64,000 bases of DNA from Nitrospirota bacterium (lineage in GTDB: Bacteria; Nitrospirota; Thermodesulfovibrionia; UBA6902): positions 1-64,000 of the forward strand of contig JACRMS010000033.1 in the NCBI GenBank assembly GCA_016214845.1, given 5' to 3'. Positions 15,126 through 22,682 of the stretch are shown piece after piece. Under the pieces are notes generated by a model. The model was not told the DNA's origin. It ran no database searches and saw only the letters and a program-made list of their open reading frames with translations. The position numbers and the translations under genes are program-made. Position 1 is the stretch's first letter. Each line of letters starts with the position of its first letter.

Positions 15126-17141
15126 TCAATCTTCAAGCTTTGCCATAAAGTTATCATACAATTTCTTCAGATAAGCCTTCTCCTCATCCGGCTCCATTTC
15201 AACGAACCTGTCAATCTTACTGCTCGCCTCCTCCGGTATCTCCTCTAAAAACCTCGATGGGACCGAGGGCGTTTCCTTTCCGTACTTTGTTCTGTGGTCC
15301 GTGTATGTAATGTAAAGCTCGTTCATCGCCCTTGTTATCCCGACGTAGAAGAGCCTTCTTTCTTCCTCGATTCCCTCATCGCTGTAAGATTTTTTGTGCG
15401 GGAGGATGTCCTCCTCAATGCCGGCTATGAATACCACGGGGAATTCCAGCCCCTTTGATGAGTGAAAGGAAATGAGGGTCACGCCGTGCCCGCCTTTTTC
15501 CTCCTTCTCCTCGAGCATGTCCGTGAGGGCCATTGTCTCAAGGAAACCGTGAAGTGAAGGCGAAGCGTCCGTTGACTCGTAGTGGGTCATGGACTGGACG
15601 AACCCGTCGAGGTTTTCTATCCTGCCGTATGCCGCATCGGGTGTCTTATAGAGTTCGATCAAATAATCTTTGTAATTGATCTCTTCAATGAGCGCCTTGA
15701 GTGTGTTGCCCATGTCCCTGCCCTTCATAAAAATATCGCGGTAACGGCTTAGCAGTTTAAAAAAATCTTCAGCGGATTCGGCAGCCTTCGGGCTCAATAC
15801 GGGAATCCCGCCTGCCTTGCCAAAGGCTTCGAGGAGTCCAATTGAATTGGAACCGGCAAAATCAGAAAGCTTGCTGATGGCAGAAGGGCCGAGTCCCCGC
15901 TTGGGCACATTTGCCGCTCTCAGCAGGCTAAGGCCGTCGGAAGGGTTCGCGATTATTTTAAGATACGCGGCGAGGTCTTTGATCTCAGTGCGTTCGAAAT
16001 AGCTTGTCCCGCCCACAACTGAATAGGGAATTCTCTTGCTTCTAAGCGCCTCTTCAAAGGGCCTTGAAAATATATTCGCCCTGTAGATGATTGCGATACT
16101 CTCGTATGGAATGTTCTTACCGTCCTTCATCATGGAAATCCTGTCGGCGGCCCATTCCGCCTCGTCTTCGGTATCAACGGCCTTAAATATGTTGACCTTT
16201 GCGCCGCCGCCCTTATCCGTCCAGAGGGATTTTTCCATTCTCCTGCTGTTGTTTTTTATCACGCCGTTTGCGGCCTTGAGTATATGGCTGAAGGAGCGGT
16301 AGTTCTGTTCAAGCCGGACAGTCACAGTGCCGGGAAAGTCTTTTTCAAAATCGAGAATATTGCCGAGGTCCGCGCCCCTCCATCCGTAAATGGACTGGTC
16401 GTCATCGCCGACAACGCAGAGGTTCTTTCTCTCTCCGGCAAGAAGCTTGATGAAATTATATTGGACGCGGTTCGTGTCCTGATACTCGTCTACCATTATA
16501 TATTTGAAACGCTCCCTGTATTTTTCGAGGACCCCAGGATGCTCCCTGAAAAGTTTCAACGTTAGCAAGAGGAGGTCATCGAAGTCGAGGGCATTCATTG
16601 ACTTCAGCGCCTCGTGGTATCGCGGATAAATGATCGCCGAGGCCTCTTCCTCGGGACCTTCGGATTCGGCGGCGTCAGACGGAGTGAAATTGTTCTTCAC
16701 CCTGCTGATCTTTTCCAGTACGGATTCGGCCTTGAAACTCTTGTCGTAGAACCTGATCTCAGACATGATGTTTCTCAGGAGCGACACCTGGTCCGATGTG
16801 TCGTAGATGGTGAAGTCCTTTCTGTAACCGATGTGCTCTATCTCGCGTCTTAATATCCTGAGGCACAGGGAATGAAATGTAGAGATGACCGGCGAGCCGT
16901 TCCCGCCCTTTAACATGGTCTTTACCCTTCCTTTCATTTCCCGCGCGGCCTTGTTGGTAAAGGTGACCGCAAGGACAGACCCCGCGCTGACACCGGTGTG
17001 TATCAGGTACGCGGTCCTCATAGTTATGACCCTCGTCTTTCCAGATCCTGCCCCGGCGAGGATGAGAAGCGGGCCGTCCGTGTGCAGCACCGCTTCCTTC
17101 TGCCTTGGATTAAGGCGCGAAATTTCTCTGAATATATCCAT
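15126..17141 (-). CDS. UvrD/Rep-family ATP-dependent DNA helicase
   Basis: 671 aa SF1A helicase. Visible motifs: Q-motif LNPRQKEAV, Walker A AGAGSGKTRV, Ia VTFTNKAAREM, TFHSLCLRIL, Walker B DEYQDTNR, III VVGDDDQSIYGWRGA, IV QNYRS, V VTLISFHSSKGLEFPVVF and VI EERRLFYVGITRAM. The 1B/2B segment FTIYDTSDQVSLLRNIM is closer to Rep/PcrA than to RecB. It unwinds DNA 3'-5' in repair or replication restart. GAGAGGA precedes the ATG. It pairs functionally with PriA in the same window, though the two are not adjacent. Confidence 0.93.
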   Translation of the reverse strand: MDIFREISRLNPRQKEAVLHTDGPLLILAGAGSGKTRVITMRTAYLIHTGVSAGSVLAVTFTNKAAREMKGRVKTMLKGGNGSPVISTFHSLCLRILRREIEHIGYRKDFTIYDTSDQVSLLRNIMSEIRFYDKSFKAESVLEKISRVKNNFTPSDAAESEGPEEEASAIIYPRYHEALKSMNALDFDDLLLLTLKLFREHPGVLEKYRERFKYIMVDEYQDTNRVQYNFIKLLAGERKNLCVVGDDDQSIYGWRGADLGNILDFEKDFPGTVTVRLEQNYRSFSHILKAANGVIKNNSRRMEKSLWTDKGGGAKVNIFKAVDTEDEAEWAADRISMMKDGKNIPYESIAIIYRANIFSRPFEEALRSKRIPYSVVGGTSYFERTEIKDLAAYLKIIANPSDGLSLLRAANVPKRGLGPSAISKLSDFAGSNSIGLLEAFGKAGGIPVLSPKAAESAEDFFKLLSRYRDIFMKGRDMGNTLKALIEEINYKDYLIELYKTPDAAYGRIENLDGFVQSMTHYESTDASPSLHGFLETMALTDMLEEKEEKGGHGVTLISFHSSKGLEFPVVFIAGIEEDILPHKKSYSDEGIEEERRLFYVGITRAMNELYITYTDHRTKYGKETPSVPSRFLEEIPEEASSKIDRFVEMEPDEEKAYLKKLYDNFMAKLED

Positions 17142-17251
17142 TGATGTTTTTTCCTCTCAGATATTCGTGAAAACAATGCGCACGCCTGTACTTTACAGTC
17201 ACAGGGGCGCTGATCAGCGGAAGGGGAAAGCTTAATATTCCCTACAATCTT

Positions 17252-17665
17252 TTATGATTGATTTCGAATGAGCAGCCTGGGCCCATCTTTAAAAAGAATT
17301 TCCATTTTGTTGTCATGAATTACAGATGATATTATCCCGATCCCGAATGAAGGATGGCTTACTACCTCATCTTTTTTAAAATTTTCTTTCATGCTGTATT
17401 GCCTGGCGCTGGAAAGGTCACCGCCCGTTAGCCGGGTCAGCAAATCGTTGTAGTTTGCTTCCAGTACCCTGATTTTCCGTACAGGGCTTTTCAATTTTGT
17501 CAGGAGCTTCTCAGACGGTTTAACGCGAAAGTTGTGTTCCCCGTTGCAAGTATTGCATTTGACCCTGTCAGGAACATTTTCAACCATTACAATAATCGTA
17601 TGGCCTAATTCCAGTTTGCATTTTGTGCACCATGCTTCAATATATCCGCCTGCTGAATAGTTCAT
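17252..17665 (-). CDS. Zinc-ribbon protein with CarD/Tudor-like C-terminal segment
   Basis: 137 aa. N-terminal zinc ribbon with two Cys pairs (CTKC at residues 13-16 and CNTC around 37-40), a helix-rich middle, and a C-terminal strand-rich part (VSHPSFGIGIISSVIHDNKMEILFKDGPRLLI) that looks like a small SH3/Tudor-type barrel as in CarD or UvrD C-terminal tails. It probably binds nucleic acid or RNA polymerase; function unknown. AAAGGAT lies before the ATG. It is on the same strand as the helicase, about 110 bp upstream. Confidence 0.65.
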   Translation of the reverse strand: MNYSAGGYIEAWCTKCKLELGHTIIVMVENVPDRVKCNTCNGEHNFRVKPSEKLLTKLKSPVRKIRVLEANYNDLLTRLTGGDLSSARQYSMKENFKKDEVVSHPSFGIGIISSVIHDNKMEILFKDGPRLLIRNQS

Positions 17666-17782
17666 ATTTTCATCCTTTGAAATTTGATTTTGTCATTAAC
17701 CTGAAAAATTAATGTGCTACTATATTAACTTAAATCTCTGTAAATCACCTGCCTGTGATATAATTGCCGGAGGCAATTTTCA

Positions 17783-18904
17783 ATGGACACCATCGAAAAA
17801 CTCAAAGTGCTCTCCGAAGATTCGCAGTACGACCTGGCCTGCGCCTGCGGCACGCGCAATGACGACCACCGCAAGAGGGGACAGGACGGCAAATGGCTCT
17901 ACCCCGTAGCGCTTCCGCAGGGAGGCTATTCAGTTTTACTTAAGACCCTGCTCTCAAACGCATGTTCAAACGACTGCAAATACTGCCCTCTGCGCTCGGA
18001 AACCGACGTCCGCCGCTGTACGCTCCGGCCAGAGGAGGTCGCCGCTTTATTCATGGAATACGTCAGAAGGAAAAAGGTGTTCGGCCTGTTCCTGAGCTCC
18101 GCTGTCATAATGAACGCGGACCATACAATGGACAAGATCAACGCGGTGGCGCGTCTCCTCAGATATAAACATAATTTCAGGGGATATATTCATTTAAAAA
18201 TCATACCGGGGGCTTCTGACGCTGCGATTGAGGATTCACTTTCACTGGCAAGCGCCGTGTCGCTCAATATAGAGACTCCCGGCAAAAAACACTTCGATAT
18301 GCTTTCAAAGAAAAAGGATTACATGAATGATATTATCCGGCCCATTAAATTGATGGGCAGGCTCACTGACAGGGGCAACAGGTTTTCAAGGGTCAAGTGC
18401 ACAACCCAGTTCCTTGTCGGCGCCTCTGATGAGACAGACTCGGAGATCATAAATTACACCTTCGGTTTTTATAAACGCCTGAATTTCAAAAGGGTGTATT
18501 TCTCAGCCTATCAGAAAGGCCTTGGCAATCCTGATATACCCGGGGAGAGGCAATTGTCGTCTGTACCAGAAAAACCCTTTGTCCGGGAGCACCGTTTGTA
18601 CCAGGTTGATTTTCTCATCCGCAAATACGGTTTTAATAAGGACGACATTCTCCTTGATAAGAACGGCAATCTGAGTCTGGACAAAGACCCAAAACAGGTC
18701 TGGGCGGACAACCATCCTGATTTTTTCCCGGTCAATATCAACAAAGCGGACAGAGAGGTGCTGCTGAGGGTGCCCGGTCTGGGGCCTGATACTGCCGATA
18801 AAATACTCAAAATGAGGCGTGAGAGTAAGATCACCTGCCTTGATGATGTGAGCATAAAAGGGAAAAGACTCAAAAATATAAAAGGTTACGTGATATTCAA
18901 ATAA
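17783..18904 (+). CDS. Putative DNA modification/repair radical SAM protein (UDG-linked type)
   Basis: 373 aa. The radical-SAM cluster motif is CSNDCKYCPLR (C-x3-C-x2-C). An N-terminal CACGT motif and the C-terminal helix-hairpin-helix (VNINKADREVLLRVPGLGPDTADKILKMR) match the group of radical-SAM proteins usually encoded beside a uracil-DNA-glycosylase-like protein. The usual partner is not next to it here. The helix-hairpin-helix indicates DNA binding. The ATG follows GGAGGCAATTTTCA. It probably acts in a DNA repair or modification step that is not biochemically defined. Confidence 0.85.
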   Translation: MDTIEKLKVLSEDSQYDLACACGTRNDDHRKRGQDGKWLYPVALPQGGYSVLLKTLLSNACSNDCKYCPLRSETDVRRCTLRPEEVAALFMEYVRRKKVFGLFLSSAVIMNADHTMDKINAVARLLRYKHNFRGYIHLKIIPGASDAAIEDSLSLASAVSLNIETPGKKHFDMLSKKKDYMNDIIRPIKLMGRLTDRGNRFSRVKCTTQFLVGASDETDSEIINYTFGFYKRLNFKRVYFSAYQKGLGNPDIPGERQLSSVPEKPFVREHRLYQVDFLIRKYGFNKDDILLDKNGNLSLDKDPKQVWADNHPDFFPVNINKADREVLLRVPGLGPDTADKILKMRRESKITCLDDVSIKGKRLKNIKGYVIFK

Positions 18905-18965
18905 TAATTTTCTTATTATGATTTTACATATTGCCATATCTATAAGATTTGTGTATTATAACTAC

Positions 18966-19060
18966 AGGATGCTGACTAAAAGTTTAGAAGGTTATTCCCT
19001 GCCTATGCTAAGAGCCCAACCTTTTAACTTCAGCCATGTCCCCTCATGAGTCAGCATCCT
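18966..19060. mobile_element. Small palindromic element with 12-bp perfect terminal repeats
   Basis: AGGATGCTGACT (18966-18977) and AGTCAGCATCCT (19049-19060) are perfect inverted repeats enclosing about 70 bp. The internal part CCAACCTTTTAACTTCAGCC resembles 50368-50396 (CCAACCTCTCAACTTCAACC), where no terminal repeats are left. The rest of the 254-bp gap holds only a possible promoter for the next gene. Confidence 0.6.
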
Positions 19061-19158
19061 ACTTTTCCCCTCTTCTAAAAATCATCTCCTTATAATAATT
19101 TTGTCATTGAAGAATCTTGACCTTGTGATAAAATTTGATTAGCATATCTACCTTTAAA

Positions 19159-20406
19159 ATGAACATGAGAATTTATCTGAACATAAATAACAGGCCGGGG
19201 TTGAAAAATTATTTAATAGTGTTCTTCTTTATTATCTGCCTGTTCCCGGTAAATGCTTCCGCGCTGATAGGCATAAAGGAAGGGGACGCGCCTAAGGAAA
19301 TCAACCTCAATGATTTAAACGGCCAGCCGGTTGATATTACAGGGCTGTTCGGCAAAAAACCCGTTATCATTATTTTCTGGGAGCTGGTCAGCGACAAGTC
19401 CTTTCTTGATTATTCCATGGATGAGCTGCGCTTCCTGAATGATTATTATGAAAAATACCGTGACAGGCAGGGGCTTGAGATATTCGGTATTTATACGCCT
19501 GTCGAACAGGGCGACATTACGGAAAGCGAGCTTGCCGAAGTGAGGAATTTGATAAAGTCTAACAAAATAAATTTCCCCATACTGATCGACAACGGCTTTA
19601 AAGTGTTCAGGGATTACGGGGTGATCGCGCTCCCGTCAACCATCATGGTCGGCAGGAACGGAAAGATCGAATTTATTTATCCGAGCTTCCCTATTTCAGC
19701 GCAGGCTGTGTTTTCGGAAAAGATCCCCGAGTTGACCGGTACGCAGGCCGCCCGCAAAAAAGAAGATGTCAAAATAAAGGGACCTGATTCTCAGGCAAGC
19801 AGGCTCTACCACTACGCGCTCCAGATGTATAAAAGAGGTCTGCTGGAGCAGGCGGTCTCGCCGCTGAAGAAGTCCCTGTCCCTGGATACTGAAAATGCGT
19901 GGTCTCACAATCTCATGGGGATAGTGCTCTGGGCAAGAGGGAATTTCGACGGGGCAGTTGCGGAGTTTAACCGCGCCCTTGAGCTGGACATCAACAACAA
20001 CGCGGCACATTTCAATTACGGCTTGATGCTTTTTGAGAATGATAAATATGGAGACGCTGAAAAACATTTCAAGACCGCCCTGGCCCTAAATGATAATTTT
20101 GCGGAGGCGCACTATATTTTAGGCATGCTTTATAAGATAACAAACAGGCACAACGATGCGTTGAAGGAACTTCAAACGTCCTTTGCCCTTTTAGAGAAGA
20201 AAAAGTCAGCTCCGGTATTTCTTGAATCATCGGCTTATCAAAGGATATCCACACTGTTTGCACTGTCTGAACTGTACGCTCAAAGCGGAGACCAGAAAGC
20301 GTGTCTGGAACTACTTCATAAAGCGGCCCAGACCGCGCTCGGCATCGACAGCAAAACAGACAAAGAACATCTCTACCGGAGCAAAGACCTGATGGTTTAT
20401 GAATAA
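19159..20406 (+). CDS. Exported thioredoxin-like (TlpA/redoxin) protein with TPR repeats
   Basis: 415 aa from ATG 19159 (19165 and a TTG at 19135 are alternatives). A signal peptide (YLIVFFFIICLFPVNASA) is followed by a TlpA/AhpC-like domain (GDAPKEINLNDLNGQPVDI, KKPVIIIFWELVSD, GVIALPSTIMVGRNGKI). The CXXC expected after the FW motif is missing (FWELVSDKS), so it is not a classical disulphide reductase. Three or more TPRs follow (AWSHNLMGIVLWARGNFDGA; AAHFNYGLMLFENDKYGDAE; AEAHYILGMLYK). It overlaps the cytochrome gene by 8 nt and is probably a periplasmic scaffold or assembly factor for it. Confidence 0.82.
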   Translation: MNMRIYLNINNRPGLKNYLIVFFFIICLFPVNASALIGIKEGDAPKEINLNDLNGQPVDITGLFGKKPVIIIFWELVSDKSFLDYSMDELRFLNDYYEKYRDRQGLEIFGIYTPVEQGDITESELAEVRNLIKSNKINFPILIDNGFKVFRDYGVIALPSTIMVGRNGKIEFIYPSFPISAQAVFSEKIPELTGTQAARKKEDVKIKGPDSQASRLYHYALQMYKRGLLEQAVSPLKKSLSLDTENAWSHNLMGIVLWARGNFDGAVAEFNRALELDINNNAAHFNYGLMLFENDKYGDAEKHFKTALALNDNFAEAHYILGMLYKITNRHNDALKELQTSFALLEKKKSAPVFLESSAYQRISTLFALSELYAQSGDQKACLELLHKAAQTALGIDSKTDKEHLYRSKDLMVYE

Positions 20407-21793
20407 AGGGCAGAAGACAGAAGGCAGAGGACAGAAGACAGAGGACAGAGGACAGAAGACAGATATCCGCCATTTATCTCTCAGCTTTATTATTATTCTG
20501 CTTGTTTTTCTCGCCCACTTCTCAGACGCGTACCCCTTCACCACTTCAAAGGAATTTCTGGCGCATGTCAAAGGGGAAAAGGGCTGCGCTACTCAGCAGT
20601 GTCATCAGCAATTCATGAAAGGCGTGAAAAAGTTTGGGCATGACCCTTCAAGCTCAGGAGAATGCGGTTCATGCCATAATGCAGAGGCATATCCGAACAG
20701 ATACGGCCTTGAATTAAACCAAAGCGTCAGTTGCACCGCTTGCCATAAAAAAGTGGAGCATGACATCCAGGCAGATCAGTTTGTCCACGGGCCCATAAAG
20801 AACGGCGACTGCACCTCCTGCCATGACCCGCACGGCTCGGACACGCCGTTCATACTTAAAAAACCATATAGCCAATTGTGTTCGACATGCCACAGCCTGA
20901 AAGGGCTTTACGCCGGCAGCTTCATTCATAAGCCGGTTGAAGACGGCAACTGCGGGATATGCCACGCGCCTCATTCATCAAATTATAAATCCAGGCTCAG
21001 AGATACCGGCGCCAACCTCTGCCTGTCATGCCACGAAGATATAATGTCCGGCATGACAAAGGAATACGTCCACGCCCCTTTGATAAAGAACGGGTGTATT
21101 GATTGTCATGACCCGCATTCTGGAAATGACAAGTCACGTCTGAAAAGCGCTCCAAACAGGATATGCTTTAATTGCCACGAAGAGAAAAAGACAGAGATGG
21201 ACCAGTACACCAAAAAACATAAACCCGCATTTGAGGGACAGTGCACTGCCTGCCATTCACCCCATTTTTCGGAAAGGAAATATCTGCTCACCGGCGAGAT
21301 CGACACCCTCTGCTACACATGCCACAAAGACAACAGCGTGTGGAAGAAGAGGCAGTTTCAGCACGGCCCCGTAATGCAGGGCAATTGCGCCGCCTGCCAT
21401 AACTCGCACGGCTCGGACAACGCGTTCATCCTCAGGCTGCCTTTTCCCCACAAATTTTATACTGCTTATGAAAAGGGAAAGTACAGTCTCTGTTTCCTCT
21501 GTCACAAAGAGGCGCTCGTGACGACCGGGAAGACGCTGACCATAACGAACTTCAGGAACGGGGACGTCAATCTCCACTGGCTTCATGTCAACCAGGAAAA
21601 AGGCCGCACCTGCCGCGCGTGTCATGACATACACGCCTCCGACATTGAGTACCATTTGCGCGATGAATTTATTTTCGGGACTTCAAGCATACCGATCAAC
21701 TACAGCAAATCTGCAACCGGCGGAAGCTGCGCCCCCGGATGCCATAAAGAGAGAAGATACGACAGGGTAAAAATGGTGGATAATAATAATTAG
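20399..21793 (+). CDS. Multihaem cytochrome c, 13 CXXCH plus two variant sites
   Basis: 464 aa. Thirteen CXXCH motifs (CGSCH, CTACH, CTSCH, CSTCH and so on) occur in doubled-CXXCH spacing, plus CATQQCH (CX4CH) near residue 63 and CAPGCH (CX3CH) near the end, giving up to 15 haem sites. It is exported: the hydrophobic core FIIILLVFLAHFSDAY follows an unusually long, charged n-region encoded by a 7-bp repeat tract. ATG 20399 is the only ATG before the signal core, so the repeat must be translated. Translation is coupled to the TPR gene by overlap. Likely role: periplasmic or outer-surface electron transfer. Confidence 0.93.
   Translation: MNKGQKTEGRGQKTEDRGQKTDIRHLSLSFIIILLVFLAHFSDAYPFTTSKEFLAHVKGEKGCATQQCHQQFMKGVKKFGHDPSSSGECGSCHNAEAYPNRYGLELNQSVSCTACHKKVEHDIQADQFVHGPIKNGDCTSCHDPHGSDTPFILKKPYSQLCSTCHSLKGLYAGSFIHKPVEDGNCGICHAPHSSNYKSRLRDTGANLCLSCHEDIMSGMTKEYVHAPLIKNGCIDCHDPHSGNDKSRLKSAPNRICFNCHEEKKTEMDQYTKKHKPAFEGQCTACHSPHFSERKYLLTGEIDTLCYTCHKDNSVWKKRQFQHGPVMQGNCAACHNSHGSDNAFILRLPFPHKFYTAYEKGKYSLCFLCHKEALVTTGKTLTITNFRNGDVNLHWLHVNQEKGRTCRACHDIHASDIEYHLRDEFIFGTSSIPINYSKSATGGSCAPGCHKERRYDRVKMVDNNN
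20407..20463 (+). repeat. 7-bp tandem repeat tract inside the cytochrome gene's signal-peptide n-region
   Basis: Eight heptamers of the type ACAGARG (ACAGAAG, GCAGAGG, ACAGAGG) follow each other directly after the start codon region. The encoded peptide is a repeated G-Q-K-T-E-x-R pattern. The word family is the same as in priA (3803-3866). Confidence 0.85.
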
Positions 21794-21865
21794 TAAAATT
21801 TTCTCACTATCTTTTTTTAAATTTTGTTATAATCTATTTCAAATAAATTTGAGGGTGATAGTTCA

Positions 21866-22192
21866 ATGGAAAAAAGACGCGCCAAAAGACTGACTGATAA
21901 CCTGGACGCCGAGATCCTCGCGGGGAACACAACCTATTCCGGGATCATCATGAACCTCTCGGAAAGCGGTTTATACATGGTGACCGCCACCTCAAATAAA
22001 GTTGTGGACATCTCCACTGATTCTACTATCGAGCTTAATTGCAAACTCCCCTCAGGAGAGACGTTGAAAATGAAATGCGAGGTGAAGTGGTTCCAGACAA
22101 AAACTTCTCCCCACGGTGCGTCTTTCAGCATGGGAATGGAAATCCTGAATCCACCCGCAAATTACAAGAAATTCATAAAGTCTCTCCGCTAA
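21866..22192 (+). CDS. PilZ-domain protein (c-di-GMP receptor type)
   Basis: 108 aa, a single PilZ domain. The c-di-GMP-binding motifs are present: an arginine-rich start (KRRAKR, RxxxR type) and NLSESGLYM (D/N-x-S-x-x-G). The remainder (IELNCKLPSGETLKMKCEVKW, FSMGMEIL) is the usual six-strand barrel. It probably couples c-di-GMP level to another protein. TATAAT at 21828-21833 and GAGGGTGA before the ATG support local expression. It is one of two PilZ genes in the window and the better conserved one. Confidence 0.85.
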   Translation: MEKRRAKRLTDNLDAEILAGNTTYSGIIMNLSESGLYMVTATSNKVVDISTDSTIELNCKLPSGETLKMKCEVKWFQTKTSPHGASFSMGMEILNPPANYKKFIKSLR

Positions 22193-22262
22193 GTAACACC
22201 TTTTGCCTTCCATCCAATTCCACACTAAGATATTTTGGGCTGAAATGAAAGCCTGCTGCAGA

Positions 22263-22337
22263 ACAGTAGCTGGTAGTTAGTAGACAGTAGATAGGGTTTC
22301 CCCAACTAATTACTGCTGACTACTGACTACCTTTTCA
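22263..22337. repeat. Palindromic tract of 7-bp AGTAGTC words
   Basis: Left half (GGTAGTTAGTAGACAGTAGA) and right half (ACTGCTGACTACTGACTACC) are imperfect reverse complements, each made of 7-bp steps of AGTAGNC. It is intergenic and would form a hairpin. The remainder of the 260-bp gap 22193-22452 shows nothing else. Confidence 0.7.
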
Positions 22338-22452
22338 AGGTGTCGTAAGAAATTCTTCCACAAACTTACATTTCTGCAACCATTGAGAACGGGATTACCA
22401 TGAACAATGTGGCTTAAAGTTACTCCTTAACTTTGCCGAATAAGAATTAGAA

Positions 22453-22680
22453 ATGTTTACAGATCTCGATAAGATAGTACAAAGCGGGGTGGATTATTCC
22501 CGTAATAATCCGGCAGCGGCAATAATTATAATTGTAGTGGTCATCTATCTGATTTTCAGAAGGCCCAAATTTTTCTTTTCCGTCATGTTCATAGTCCTTT
22601 GCACGTTCGGCTTGCTGAAGATACTGTCTAAACTTTCAATGCTCGGATTGGAGCATAATAAAATACCGTTCATTGAATAG
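22453..22680 (+). CDS. Small membrane protein, two TM segments
   Basis: 75 aa: a short N-terminal amphipathic part, a hydrophobic helix (AAAIIIIVVVIYLIF), the basic turn RRPKFF, and a second helix (FSVMFIVLCTFGLLKIL). No family recognised. It ends 2 bp before the convergent P-type ATPase gene. The ribosome-binding site is weak, so expression is uncertain. Confidence 0.5.
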   Translation: MFTDLDKIVQSGVDYSRNNPAAAIIIIVVVIYLIFRRPKFFFSVMFIVLCTFGLLKILSKLSMLGLEHNKIPFIE

Positions 22681-22682
22681 CT

